Part shown: positions 9,485-21,308 of the stretch, piece by piece | Numbering within the stretch: the stretch's first letter is position 1 | Layout: each line of letters starts with the position of its first letter | Origin: Betaproteobacteria bacterium | GTDB lineage: Bacteria > Pseudomonadota > Gammaproteobacteria > Burkholderiales > SG8-41 | DNA length: 52,523 bases | Assembly (NCBI GenBank): GCA_028292435.1 | Contig: JAQGMI010000073.1 | Span: 1-52,523 of the forward strand | Direction: 5' to 3' | The notes under the pieces: generated by a model | Database searches by the model: none | Told to the model about the DNA's origin: nothing | What the model saw: only the letters and a program-made list of their open reading frames with translations | Program-made: the position numbers and the translations under genes

Positions 9485-10275
9485 AGCGCATCGCGTCGGC
9501 CGATAATCCGCGTTTCAAGTCTTTGCTCAAACTGGCGGAATCGTCACGCGAGCGCAAAAAGCTTGGCCTGTCCTTACTCGACGGCGTCCACCTGGTCGCT
9601 GCGTATCGCGAACACGTCGGCGTGCCCGAGCAACTGGTCATCAGCGATACCGGCGCGACGCTCGAAGAAGTTCGCTCGCTCGTCGACACGATGGCGCCAC
9701 TCGCGCCACTGGTTCTGTCCGATCAGCTCTTTCATCAGTTATCGACTGTGGCAACGCCGACAGGCGTATTGGCTGCAGTCAATACGCCGCGCCCGCCGGT
9801 CGCGCCTGAGCACCTCGACACGTGCGTGATGCTCGAAGACATCCAGGATCCGGGCAACCTCGGCTCGATCTTGCGTTCGGCAGCTGCCGCCGGCATCGAA
9901 CACGTTTTCCTGTCGCACACTTCGGTTCACGCCTGGTCGCCGCGGGTTTTGCGCGCGGGGATGGGCGCGCATTTCATGGTCCGGATTTACGAGCAATGCG
10001 ATTTGATTGCGCTCGTCCGCGCTTTCAAGGGGCGTGTGATCGGAACCAGTCAGCGCGCGAAGAAGCCGGTGTTCGACGCGGATTTAAGCGGGCGGGTCGC
10101 CTTCCTGTTTGGCAATGAAGGCGCGGGATTGTCGGCTGAACTGACTGCTGTTGCGCACGAACTTGTTTGCATTCCAATGCCCGGCGCGGCCGAATCGCTC
10201 AATATCGCCGCTGCCACTGCAGTGTGCCTGTTCGAACGCGTGCGCCAGCAACACGCGGCGCCGCGCCGTCAATAG
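9481..10275 (+). CDS. TrmH/SpoU-family RNA 2'-O-methyltransferase
   Basis: The protein (264 residues) is a SPOUT-class RNA 2'-O-ribose methyltransferase. The N-terminal substrate-binding domain (about 1-105) includes LLDGVHLVAA. The knotted SAM domain shows the three family motifs: LEDIQDPGNLGSILRSA, FLFGNEGAGLS and IPMPGAAESLNIAAA. Catalytic residues are the Asn/Arg of motif 1 and the Ser/Asn of motif 3. The exact rRNA or tRNA target cannot be told. The ATG at 9481 overlaps the senA stop by four bases, so it may be co-translated with senA. In related genomes this gene follows rnhB directly, so the sen pair looks inserted. It converges on ppsR with a seven-base overlap. Confidence 0.9.
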   Translation: MKRIASADNPRFKSLLKLAESSRERKKLGLSLLDGVHLVAAYREHVGVPEQLVISDTGATLEEVRSLVDTMAPLAPLVLSDQLFHQLSTVATPTGVLAAVNTPRPPVAPEHLDTCVMLEDIQDPGNLGSILRSAAAAGIEHVFLSHTSVHAWSPRVLRAGMGAHFMVRIYEQCDLIALVRAFKGRVIGTSQRAKKPVFDADLSGRVAFLFGNEGAGLSAELTAVAHELVCIPMPGAAESLNIAAATAVCLFERVRQQHAAPRRQ

Positions 10276-11093
10276 ACGCGGCGAACCAGGTTGGCCTGTT
10301 GCAAAATTGTCGTAGCGAGTTCTTCGACCGACTTGCTGGTGACGTCGAGGTAAGGAATGCCTTCCTGGCGCATGAGTGCCTCGGCTTCACGGATTTCAAA
10401 TTCGCAATTGGCACGCGTAGCATAGGTGCTGCCCGGGCGCCGCTCGTTGCGGATTTTTTCAAGACGGTCAGGCTTGATGGTGAGGCCAAACAGGCGCTTG
10501 CGTAAATTTTTCACCTGACCCGGCAACTGCATGGTCGTGAAGTCTTCGGGCACCAACGGGTAATTGGCGGCGCGAATGCCGAACTGCATGGCGAGGTAGA
10601 GACAGGTCGGCGTCTTGCCGCACCTCGACACGCCGACCAGTATCACGTCGGCTTCGGCCAGGTCGCGCGTCGATACGCCGTCATCATGGCTGAGTGAATA
10701 ATTTACCGCTTCAATGCGATGATGGTAGTTGGCAAAGTCATTTGCGCTGTGCGAGCGTCCGACCGCATGCGACGCAAGCACGCCAAGCTCCTTTTCCATC
10801 GGCAGGATAAAAATATCGAAGCAGTCGAGGAAAAGCGCATTAGCCTTTGCTACGACGGCAGAAATGTCCTGGTTTACCAGCGTGCTGAAGATGAGCGGGC
10901 GGGTGCCGTCTTTTTCGCCCTGCGCATTCATCTGCCTGACTGCCGCTTCAGCCTTCTCGACCGAATCGACAAACGGCAGCGTGACTTCATTGAACGAAAC
11001 CATTTCGAACTGAGTGAGCAGACTGTGGCCTAACATCTCGGCTGTGATACCGGTCCGGTCGGAAATGAAAAAAGCGGAGCGCTTTTGAGGCAT
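10269..11093 (-). CDS. ppsR: PEP synthase regulatory protein (PSRP, kinase/pyrophosphorylase)
   Basis: PSRP switches PEP synthase off by ADP-dependent phosphorylation of a Thr next to the catalytic His, and on again by phosphate-dependent removal. The 274-residue protein opens with the family signature RSAFFISDRTGITAE and carries the P-loop GVSRCGKTPTCLYLA near residue 150. The ATG at 11093 places this signature at the N-terminus; a longer frame to 11150 adds residues not typical of the family. It is divergent from ppsA, its target, with 75 bases between them, which is the usual pairing. Confidence 0.94.
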   Translation of the reverse strand: MPQKRSAFFISDRTGITAEMLGHSLLTQFEMVSFNEVTLPFVDSVEKAEAAVRQMNAQGEKDGTRPLIFSTLVNQDISAVVAKANALFLDCFDIFILPMEKELGVLASHAVGRSHSANDFANYHHRIEAVNYSLSHDDGVSTRDLAEADVILVGVSRCGKTPTCLYLAMQFGIRAANYPLVPEDFTTMQLPGQVKNLRKRLFGLTIKPDRLEKIRNERRPGSTYATRANCEFEIREAEALMRQEGIPYLDVTSKSVEELATTILQQANLVRRVY

Positions 11094-11168
11094 CGCAATG
11101 GTCAGGAAAGCGGGAACCGGTAAAATAGCCGCTTTTGATGCTTTGCACAATCAATCAGATGGTGGCTT

Positions 11169-13562
11169 ATGAGTAGCGAGCAATACGTCGTCCCCCTGGA
11201 AAAACTTCGCATGCACGACGTCGGCCGCGTGGGCGGTAAAAACGCGTCGCTGGGGGAAATGATCGGCGGGCTCGCCAACGCGGGCGTGCGCGTCCCGGGC
11301 GGGTTTGCAACCACCGCCGACGCTTACCGGGAATTTTTGGCTCACGGCGGACTTGCCAAACGCATCGAACAAAAACTTGCCAATCTCAATGTTGACGACG
11401 TCAATGCACTCGCGGCGGCCGGCACTGAAATCCGCGGCTGGATTGCGGCGCAGCCATTTCCTGCTCAGCTCGAAAGCGAAATTGCGAACGCCTATGCAGC
11501 ACTGCAACAAGGCAGCAATGTTGACCTCTCGGTGGCAGTTCGTTCATCGGCGACCGCCGAAGACCTGCCTGACGCATCGTTCGCGGGGCAACAGGAAACC
11601 TTTCTCAATATTCATGGCCTGTCGGGCGTCATCGAGGCGGTGAAGCACGTATTTGCATCGCTGTACAACGACCGTGCGATCTCCTATCGCGTCCACAAAA
11701 ACTTTATTCATTCCGAAGTTGCTCTGTCGGCCGGCATTCAACGCATGGTGCGCAGCGATCTTGCCGCGAGCGGCGTCATGTTCACGCTCGATACCGAATC
11801 GGGTTTTGATCAGGTCGTTTTCATCACGTCGGCATACGGATTAGGCGAAACGGTCGTGCAGGGACAGGTAAATCCAGATGAGTTTTACGTCTACAAACCG
11901 GCGCTCAAGCAGGGCAAAAAAGCGATCATCCGGCGCAATCTGGGCTCCAAAGCATTGCGCATGACGTTTACCGATGCGCGCACGGCGGGTAAATCCGTGC
12001 GCACCGACGCCGTGCCCGAAAGCGAGCGCCGCCGTTTCTCGATCGACGATGCGGATGTCGAAGAGCTCGCGCGCGCAGCGCTTATCATCGAGCAGCATTA
12101 CAAGCGCGCGATGGACATCGAATGGGGCCGCGACGGCGTGGATGGCAAGCTATACATCCTGCAGGCGCGCCCCGAAACGGTGAAGGCGAGTGAGAAAGTC
12201 GACACCTTGCGCCGCTATCGTCTCAAGCAGCGTTCGGATGTGCTCGCCTCCGGCCGGGCGATCGGCCAGCGCGTCGGGTCGGGGCCGGTGAAGCTCGTGC
12301 AAAGCGCCGCCGAGATGGATCGCGTGCAGCCTGGCGACGTGCTCGTGACCGACATGACGGACCCGGATTGGGAACCCGTCATGAAACGCGCATCGGCCAT
12401 CATCACCAACCGCGGCGGCCGCACCTGTCACGCGGCGATTATTGCGCGTGAGCTCGGCATTCCGGCGGTCGTCGGCTGCGGGGACGCGACGCGCGTGCTG
12501 AAGGACGGCAGGGAGGTTACGGTTTCATGCGCTGAAGGCGATACCGGATTTGTCTACCGCGGCATCCTCGAAGTCGAGATCATCGACCTGTCGCTGGAAG
12601 CGATGCCCAAGGCGCCGCTCAAAATCACGATGAACGTCGGCAATCCCGAGCTCGCGTTCGAATTTCAGCGCCTGCCGAACGACGGCGTAGGGCTCGCGCG
12701 GCTCGAATTCATCATCGCGCGCATGATCGGCGTTCACCCGAAAGCCGTGCTCGCCTATCCAGATTTGCCGGGCGACCTGAAAATCGCGGTCGAGCAGCAC
12801 GCGGCGGGTTATGCCAATCCAGTTGAGTTCTACGTCGAAAAATTATGTGAAGGCGTGGCCACTCTGGGCGCGGCGTTTTGGCCCAAGCCTGTGATCGTGC
12901 GGCTCTCGGATTTCAAATCGAATGAATATTCGAGTCTGACCGGCGGATCGAAATATGAGCCGCATGAAGAAAATCCGATGCTGGGGTTTCGCGGCGCCTC
13001 GCGTTACATCGCTCCCAATTTCCGCGACTGCTTTGAGCTCGAGTGCCGCGCGATGCGCAAAGTCCGTAACGAGATGGGACTTACCAATGTTGAACTCATG
13101 GTGCCCTTCGTGCGCACGCTCGGCGAGGCGAAGCAGGTCATCGAGCTGCTGGCGCAAAACGGCCTCAAGCGTGGCGAGAACGACCTGCGCATCATCATGA
13201 TGTGCGAAATCCCGTCGAACGCGATACTGGCCGACCAGTTCCTCGCTTACTTCGATGGCTTCTCGATTGGCTCGAACGACATGACACAAATGACGCTCGC
13301 GCTCGATCGCGATTCGGGCATCATTGCCGAAGGGTTCGATGAGCGCGACCCGGCGGTCAAGCAGATGTTGCACCTGGCGATTCAGGCGTGCCGCAAGGCG
13401 GGCAAGTATGTCGGCATTTGCGGGCAGGGGCCGTCGGACCATCCTGACCTGGCAAAGTGGTTGATGGACGAAGGGATCGAAAGCCTGTCTTTAAATCCCG
13501 ACACTGTCGTGGAGACCTGGCTCTATCTCGCCAGCGAAGCAAAGAAGGCCGCGGCGAAGTGA
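11169..13562 (+). CDS. ppsA: Phosphoenolpyruvate synthase
   Basis: PpsA converts pyruvate, ATP and water into PEP, AMP and phosphate, the first step of gluconeogenesis from three-carbon acids. The 797-residue protein has the N-terminal ATP-grasp domain ([11 protein letters not shown] at the start, about 1-350). The swivelling phospho-His domain follows with [16 protein letters not shown] near residue 420; its His is the catalytic carrier and the Thr before it is the PSRP target. The C-terminal TIM-barrel PEP domain (about 490-790) contains GSNDMTQ and the Cys of [11 protein letters not shown]. Length matches the family. Confidence 0.97.
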   Translation: MSSEQYVVPLEKLRMHDVGRVGGKNASLGEMIGGLANAGVRVPGGFATTADAYREFLAHGGLAKRIEQKLANLNVDDVNALAAAGTEIRGWIAAQPFPAQLESEIANAYAALQQGSNVDLSVAVRSSATAEDLPDASFAGQQETFLNIHGLSGVIEAVKHVFASLYNDRAISYRVHKNFIHSEVALSAGIQRMVRSDLAASGVMFTLDTESGFDQVVFITSAYGLGETVVQGQVNPDEFYVYKPALKQGKKAIIRRNLGSKALRMTFTDARTAGKSVRTDAVPESERRRFSIDDADVEELARAALIIEQHYKRAMDIEWGRDGVDGKLYILQARPETVKASEKVDTLRRYRLKQRSDVLASGRAIGQRVGSGPVKLVQSAAEMDRVQPGDVLVTDMTDPDWEPVMKRASAIITNRGGRTCHAAIIARELGIPAVVGCGDATRVLKDGREVTVSCAEGDTGFVYRGILEVEIIDLSLEAMPKAPLKITMNVGNPELAFEFQRLPNDGVGLARLEFIIARMIGVHPKAVLAYPDLPGDLKIAVEQHAAGYANPVEFYVEKLCEGVATLGAAFWPKPVIVRLSDFKSNEYSSLTGGSKYEPHEENPMLGFRGASRYIAPNFRDCFELECRAMRKVRNEMGLTNVELMVPFVRTLGEAKQVIELLAQNGLKRGENDLRIIMMCEIPSNAILADQFLAYFDGFSIGSNDMTQMTLALDRDSGIIAEGFDERDPAVKQMLHLAIQACRKAGKYVGICGQGPSDHPDLAKWLMDEGIESLSLNPDTVVETWLYLASEAKKAAAK

Positions 13563-13589
13563 CGGCGGCAAAAGTATTGCGGAATTTCA

Positions 13590-13618
13590 TTGAGTGCAAA
13601 AGTCATTTGCGTTAGAAT
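13590..13618 (+). promoter_or_regulatory. Sigma-70-type promoter for pyrG
   Basis: TTGAGT (13590-13595), a 17-base spacer, then TAGAAT (13613-13618). Expected transcription start is about 13625, giving an 18-20 base leader before the pyrG ATG at 13644. Spacing and boxes are close to consensus and it lies just after ppsA, where a new transcription unit is expected. Confidence 0.6.
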
Positions 13619-13637
13619 GTGCAAACGGCTGATATGA

Positions 13638-15329
<1,692 letters not shown>

Positions 15330-15335
15330 CGCGCC

Positions 15336-15466
15336 GTGAAGCTATGCGGATTTGAAGTCGGGCTCGATAAGCCTATATTCCTGATAGCGGGAGCAATGCG
15401 GACTCGGCGGGCGCAGACGGGGCGGGCAGCATTCTTAGGCCCGCGCAATTCGCAGGGACAACATTG

Positions 15467-15467
<1 letters not shown>
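15336..15467 (+). pseudogene. Truncated duplicate of the kdsA 5' end (43-codon stub)
   Basis: A GTG-started frame encodes 43 residues. Its first 19 ([18 protein letters not shown] after the start) repeat the N-terminus of KdsA with only the start codon, Phe/Leu and Arg/Lys changed; the remaining 24 residues are unrelated. At base level 47 of 57 positions match and most differences are silent or conservative. The stop TGA shares its A with the ATG of the real kdsA. It is either a degraded second kdsA left by recombination with a divergent allele, or a short leader peptide coupled to kdsA translation. The stub lacks all catalytic residues. Confidence 0.7.
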
Positions 15468-17601
<2,134 letters not shown>

Positions 17602-17618
17602 ATGGCGGCGGAGGCGGC

Positions 17619-17918
17619 GTGAAGCTCGTAACCCTCGCGCTGATTGCACTGATTGCCTTGCTGCAGTATCCGCTATGGCTGGGCAAGGGCAGCTGGCTCC
17701 GCGTGTGGGAAGTCGATCAACAGATGCGCACGCAGCACGAAACCAATCAGAAACTCGCGATGCGTAATTCCGCCCTCGACGCGGAAGTGCGCGACTTGAA
17801 GCAGGGGCTCGATGCAATCGAGGAGCGTGCGCGCAGCGAGCTGGGCATGATCAAGCGCGACGAAATATTTTTTCAGGTAATCGACGAACGTCAGGCCGGC
17901 AAACCGGCGCCGCCCTGA
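17619..17918 (+). CDS. ftsB: Cell division protein FtsB
   Basis: FtsB is a small bitopic inner-membrane protein that forms a coiled coil with FtsL and binds FtsQ in the divisome. The 99-residue product has an N-terminal membrane helix ([20 protein letters not shown]), a heptad-rich helix (about 30-75), and the conserved end [16 protein letters not shown] chose GTG at 17619, with GGAGG four bases upstream; the longer frame lies within eno. Position after eno is standard in beta- and gamma-proteobacteria. It converges on folD with 12 bases between the stops. Confidence 0.92.
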   Translation: MKLVTLALIALIALLQYPLWLGKGSWLRVWEVDQQMRTQHETNQKLAMRNSALDAEVRDLKQGLDAIEERARSELGMIKRDEIFFQVIDERQAGKPAPP

Positions 17919-17930
17919 TTTTTTAACGCG

Positions 17931-18794
17931 TTACTTTGAGCTGGCGGCAACGCTGCGTTCGGCTGCGGTCACCGTGTTTTCCAGCAACATCGCGACCGTC
18001 ATCCGGCCGACGCCGCCCGGCACCGGCGTAATGCAGGAAGCCACGCGGCTCGCCGATTCAAAATCGACGTCGCCAACCAGTTTGCCGCCGGGCAGGCGAT
18101 TAATGCCAACGTCGATAACCACCGCGCCCGGCTTGATCATCGTGCCATCGACGAGACCCGGACGCCCTACAGCAACCGCGAGAATCTCGGCCATGGACGT
18201 GTATTGCTTGAGATCCGGCGTCTTCGAACTGCAAACGGTGACGGTCGCACCGCGTGCAATCAGCATGAGGGCTAACGGTTTGCCGACTATCGCGCTGCGA
18301 CCGATTACGACCGCGCTGCGACCTTCGATAGGGACCTTGGCGTAGTCGAGCATTGTCATGACACCCAGAGGCGTGCAGGGCGCGAGCAGCGTATGTCCGG
18401 CGACCATCGCACCGAGATTGACCCAGTTAAATCCATCGACGTCCTTGGCGGGCGCGATTGCCTGCAATATGCGGTCCGAATTGAGATGTTTCGGCAGCGG
18501 CAGTTGCACGAGGATGCCGTGAATGCGCGGGTTAGCGTTCAGCTCTTCGAGGGTCGTGAATACCGTGTCTTCGCTGCAATCAGCTGGAAAACGAAGAACT
18601 TCCGAATGCACGCCGATGTCATTACAGGCCTGTGCCTTGTTCTTCAGATAAATTCGCGAGGCTGAATTCTCCCCGACGAGAATTGCCGCAAGTCCGGGTT
18701 GGACGCCATCAGCGCGCAAGCGACGTATGCGCTCTTTCAGCTGCGCATAAACATGCTGGGCGATAACCGCGCCTTCAAGTAGTATTGCAGTCAT
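17931..18794 (-). CDS. folD: FolD, methylene-THF dehydrogenase/cyclohydrolase
   Basis: FolD interconverts 5,10-methylene-THF, methenyl-THF and 10-formyl-THF, supplying one-carbon units for purines and formyl-Met. The 287-residue protein shows the catalytic Lys region YLKNKAQAC, the VQLPLPKHL and PCTPLGVMTML motifs, the NADP-binding VIGRSAIVGKPLA, and the C-terminal PVPGGVGRMTVAML. ATG at 18794 gives a normal length (about 285). It stands alone, facing ftsB. Confidence 0.97.
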   Translation of the reverse strand: MTAILLEGAVIAQHVYAQLKERIRRLRADGVQPGLAAILVGENSASRIYLKNKAQACNDIGVHSEVLRFPADCSEDTVFTTLEELNANPRIHGILVQLPLPKHLNSDRILQAIAPAKDVDGFNWVNLGAMVAGHTLLAPCTPLGVMTMLDYAKVPIEGRSAVVIGRSAIVGKPLALMLIARGATVTVCSSKTPDLKQYTSMAEILAVAVGRPGLVDGTMIKPGAVVIDVGINRLPGGKLVGDVDFESASRVASCITPVPGGVGRMTVAMLLENTVTAAERSVAASSK

Positions 18795-18992
18795 GCTCAG
18801 GCGATGAACCTGCGCAAATGGAAACGCCTGCTTGAAGAATTCTGGCGCAGAAAGACAAAGGTTTGAAACGGAAACGTGGGCATTCTTGAGCGGCGTATGT
18901 TCTGGTAACGGCGCTCGTATTTTACCTCAGACTCTTCTGGGTCCCGCTGCATCCTCCATGCCGGCACACCGCAAGTCAGACCGCAAGCACTG
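18795..18992. other. Spacer upstream of folD, no gene recognised
   Basis: About 200 bases containing the folD promoter region. I see only frames of about 20 codons and no convincing hairpin or consensus promoter. Confidence 0.4.
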
Positions 18993-19127
18993 TCAGCATG
19001 AAAACATGTTTGCGTAGCCGATCAGGAAATCAGGGCCCAGGTACGCTTTGAACGTCAGGTACGTCACATACGCAAGCAGCGCGGCAAGCACCATCCAGAT
19101 GATCGGGCGGTGAGTTTGCGCGATCAT
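18993..19127 (-). CDS. Small predicted membrane protein (44 residues)
   Basis: From ATG at 19127 the frame encodes 44 residues with one strong hydrophobic helix (PIIWMVLAALLAYVTYLTF), a short loop (KAYLGPDFLIGY) and a Cys at the C-terminus. Composition and single-helix layout look like a real small inner-membrane protein rather than chance, but no ribosome site is visible. The longer frame (to 19340) adds low-complexity residues and is unlikely. Function unknown. It lies between folD (same strand) and a divergent Bug gene. Confidence 0.45.
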   Translation of the reverse strand: MIAQTHRPIIWMVLAALLAYVTYLTFKAYLGPDFLIGYANMFSC

Positions 19128-19257
19128 GAACGAGCCGCGGCAAGGCGCTTTGTCATGGCGAAGGGCATGAAAATACGATACCACGCAGGGCGGCAACTGC
19201 CAATTTCGGCTGGCCCCGTCAAGTTGCGCAGTGCCGGCGGCAAATATAGGATGCTGC

Positions 19258-20238
19258 ATGCATACCGTTGCGCTAATGGCGCTGCTTGTGACCGCCGCCT
19301 TCAGTGCTGTCGCGCAAACGCGTCCCGACTCGTCAGCCAATTATCCGTCCAAAGCGATTCACGTCATCGTCGGCTTCCCTCCGGGCGGGAACTCCGATTT
19401 TGTCGCGCGCGCGGTCGGACGCGGCTTGAGCGAAGCATGGGGACAACAGGTCATTGTCGATAACCGGCCGGGAGCCGGCGGCAATATCGCCGCAGATTTG
19501 GTGGCCAAGTCGCCCGCCGACGGCTATACGTTGCTGCTTGGCGTATTTGCGCACGCCGTGAATCCCAGTCTTTACGGCGGCAAGCTCCCATTCGATGCGA
19601 TCAAGGACTTCGCGCCCGTCATCCTTTGCGCGTCGTCCGCAAATATTCTCGTCGTCCATCCGTCGCTGCCGGTGAAGTCGGTCAAAGAACTGATCGCGCT
19701 TGCGAAGGCTAAGCCCGGGGCGATCACCTACGCTTCGGCGGGCAATGGCACTGCGAGCCATCTCGCGGGTGAACTGCTCAAGATGACCATGAGTGTCGAC
19801 ATTGTCCACGTGCCTTATCGCGGCACCGGTCTCGCGCACACCGATCTCATGGGCGGACGCGTGACGATGTTTTTCGCCGCGATGGCAGGTACGCTGTCTG
19901 CGGTTGAGTCGGGTTGTTTGCGTGCGCTTGCGGTGACGACGGTCAAGCGCTGGCCGGGTGCACCGAAGGTACCGACGATGATCGAAGCCGGCGTGCTCGG
20001 TTTCGAAGTCAACTCGTGGTCGGGACTGCTCGCGCCTGCGGGCACGTCGAGAGAAATCGTCGTCAGGCTGAATACGGAGGTCGCCAGGATATTGCGGTCG
20101 CCCGAAGCTGCCCAGCGCTTGTATTCGTTTGGCGCCGAAGCGATCGACAATACGCCGGATGAATTCGCCGCCTACATCAATTCTGAATTCATCAAGTGGG
20201 CAAAGGTGGTCACGGCAGCCGGACTGCGCGCGGAATGA
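19258..20238 (+). CDS. Bug/TctC-family tripartite tricarboxylate transporter binding protein
   Basis: Periplasmic solute-binding protein of the Bug family, which captures carboxylates or other small acids with a Venus-flytrap fold. The 326-residue product has a signal peptide (HTVALMALLVTAAFSAVAQ), then family motifs YPSKAIHVIVGFPPGG, IVDNRPGAGGNIAADLVAKSPADGYTLL and VDIVHVPYRGTG. ATG at 19258 has AGG upstream. No TctA/TctB membrane subunits are nearby, so it is an orphan binding protein. Ligand cannot be inferred. It converges on another Bug gene. Confidence 0.92.
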   Translation: MHTVALMALLVTAAFSAVAQTRPDSSANYPSKAIHVIVGFPPGGNSDFVARAVGRGLSEAWGQQVIVDNRPGAGGNIAADLVAKSPADGYTLLLGVFAHAVNPSLYGGKLPFDAIKDFAPVILCASSANILVVHPSLPVKSVKELIALAKAKPGAITYASAGNGTASHLAGELLKMTMSVDIVHVPYRGTGLAHTDLMGGRVTMFFAAMAGTLSAVESGCLRALAVTTVKRWPGAPKVPTMIEAGVLGFEVNSWSGLLAPAGTSREIVVRLNTEVARILRSPEAAQRLYSFGAEAIDNTPDEFAAYINSEFIKWAKVVTAAGLRAE

Positions 20239-20250
20239 CGCACTGTCCAA

Positions 20251-21210
20251 TCATTCGCCCTTGATGCCAGTTTCCCTGATGAGCTTGCCCCATTTCGTCA
20301 TTTCGTTCGCGATGAAATCGGCTGTCTCGCGTGGGGTCGTGCCGCCTGCGTCAAAGCCCAGCGTCGTAAGCCGTTCCGCGACATCCGGCAATTTATAAAC
20401 TGCGGCAATGTCCGACTGCAAACGCTCGACGACGCGCGCGGGCGTTTTAGCCGGTGCAAGTGCCGCGAACCAGCCGTCAACCACATAGCCGGGCAATCCG
20501 GACTCCGCGGCGGTCGAAATTTCCGGCGCGACGGCCGTGCGCTTAATCCCGGTTACGGCCAGCGCACGCAGGCGGCCCGCCCTGATCTGCGGTAAGGCGG
20601 CCCCCAGCGCTGTCGATAAAACCTGCACTTGTCCTGCCACGATCGCGGCCGTTGCGGCGCCTGCGCCCTTATAAGGCACATGCACCATCTCCACGCCGGC
20701 CATTCGCTTGAAAAGCTCCATTGCCAGTTGACCGCTCGTGCCGACGCCGGAGCTTGCATAGACGAGCGCGCCTGGCTTTGCCTTGGCGAGCGCGATCAAT
20801 TCCGGCACGGACGTTGCCGCGACGGACGGATGCGCGACAAGAACGTTCGGCGCAGATGCGAGCACCGTGACAGCGGAAAAATCCTGCGGCGTGCGATAAG
20901 GCAGCTTCTCATAGAGAAACGGGTTTGCCGCATAACCAAGCGCAACCACGAGCAACGTGTGGCCATCGGGATCCGCCTTGGCGACGATTTCGCTGCCAAT
21001 GATGCCGCCGGCCCCGGCGCGATTGTCGATCACCAGCGGTTGCCCCCAGCGTTGCGGCAGATGCTGTGCAAGCAGGCGCGACAGGATGTCGAGCGCGCCG
21101 CCGGGAGTCGATGGGACAACGATGCGTACCGGACGAGTCGGAAAATCCGCGCTCGCTGCGTCATGCGCCGAGATGAAGGCGAGGCAAAAAAGTAAGGACT
21201 TTGAATTCAT
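20251..21210 (-). CDS. Bug/TctC-family tripartite tricarboxylate transporter binding protein
   Basis: A second Bug-family periplasmic binding protein, 319 residues, with a signal peptide ending ...DAASA, then DFPTRPVRIVVPSTPGGALD, VIDNRAGAGGIIGSEIVAKADPDGHTLL and VEMVHVPYKGAG. It is clearly a paralogue of the facing Bug gene but not a recent copy. It is divergent from the UGSC selenoprotein gene, sharing a 98-base upstream region, so the two may be co-regulated. No transporter membrane genes are adjacent. Confidence 0.92.
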   Translation of the reverse strand: MNSKSLLFCLAFISAHDAASADFPTRPVRIVVPSTPGGALDILSRLLAQHLPQRWGQPLVIDNRAGAGGIIGSEIVAKADPDGHTLLVVALGYAANPFLYEKLPYRTPQDFSAVTVLASAPNVLVAHPSVAATSVPELIALAKAKPGALVYASSGVGTSGQLAMELFKRMAGVEMVHVPYKGAGAATAAIVAGQVQVLSTALGAALPQIRAGRLRALAVTGIKRTAVAPEISTAAESGLPGYVVDGWFAALAPAKTPARVVERLQSDIAAVYKLPDVAERLTTLGFDAGGTTPRETADFIANEMTKWGKLIRETGIKGE

Positions 21211-21308
21211 GCTGGCAATTGGTCTTTAAACTTTGTGCGGTTTAGACGAAAATAGAAATTCACCGAGTCGCATTTTAATGGATGCGGCGCATAATTTCAG
21301 GAGTGCCA

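Noticed and set aside
18803..18865. Short basic peptide (about 20 codons, plus strand) near folD
   Set aside because: Too short to judge and no ribosome site.
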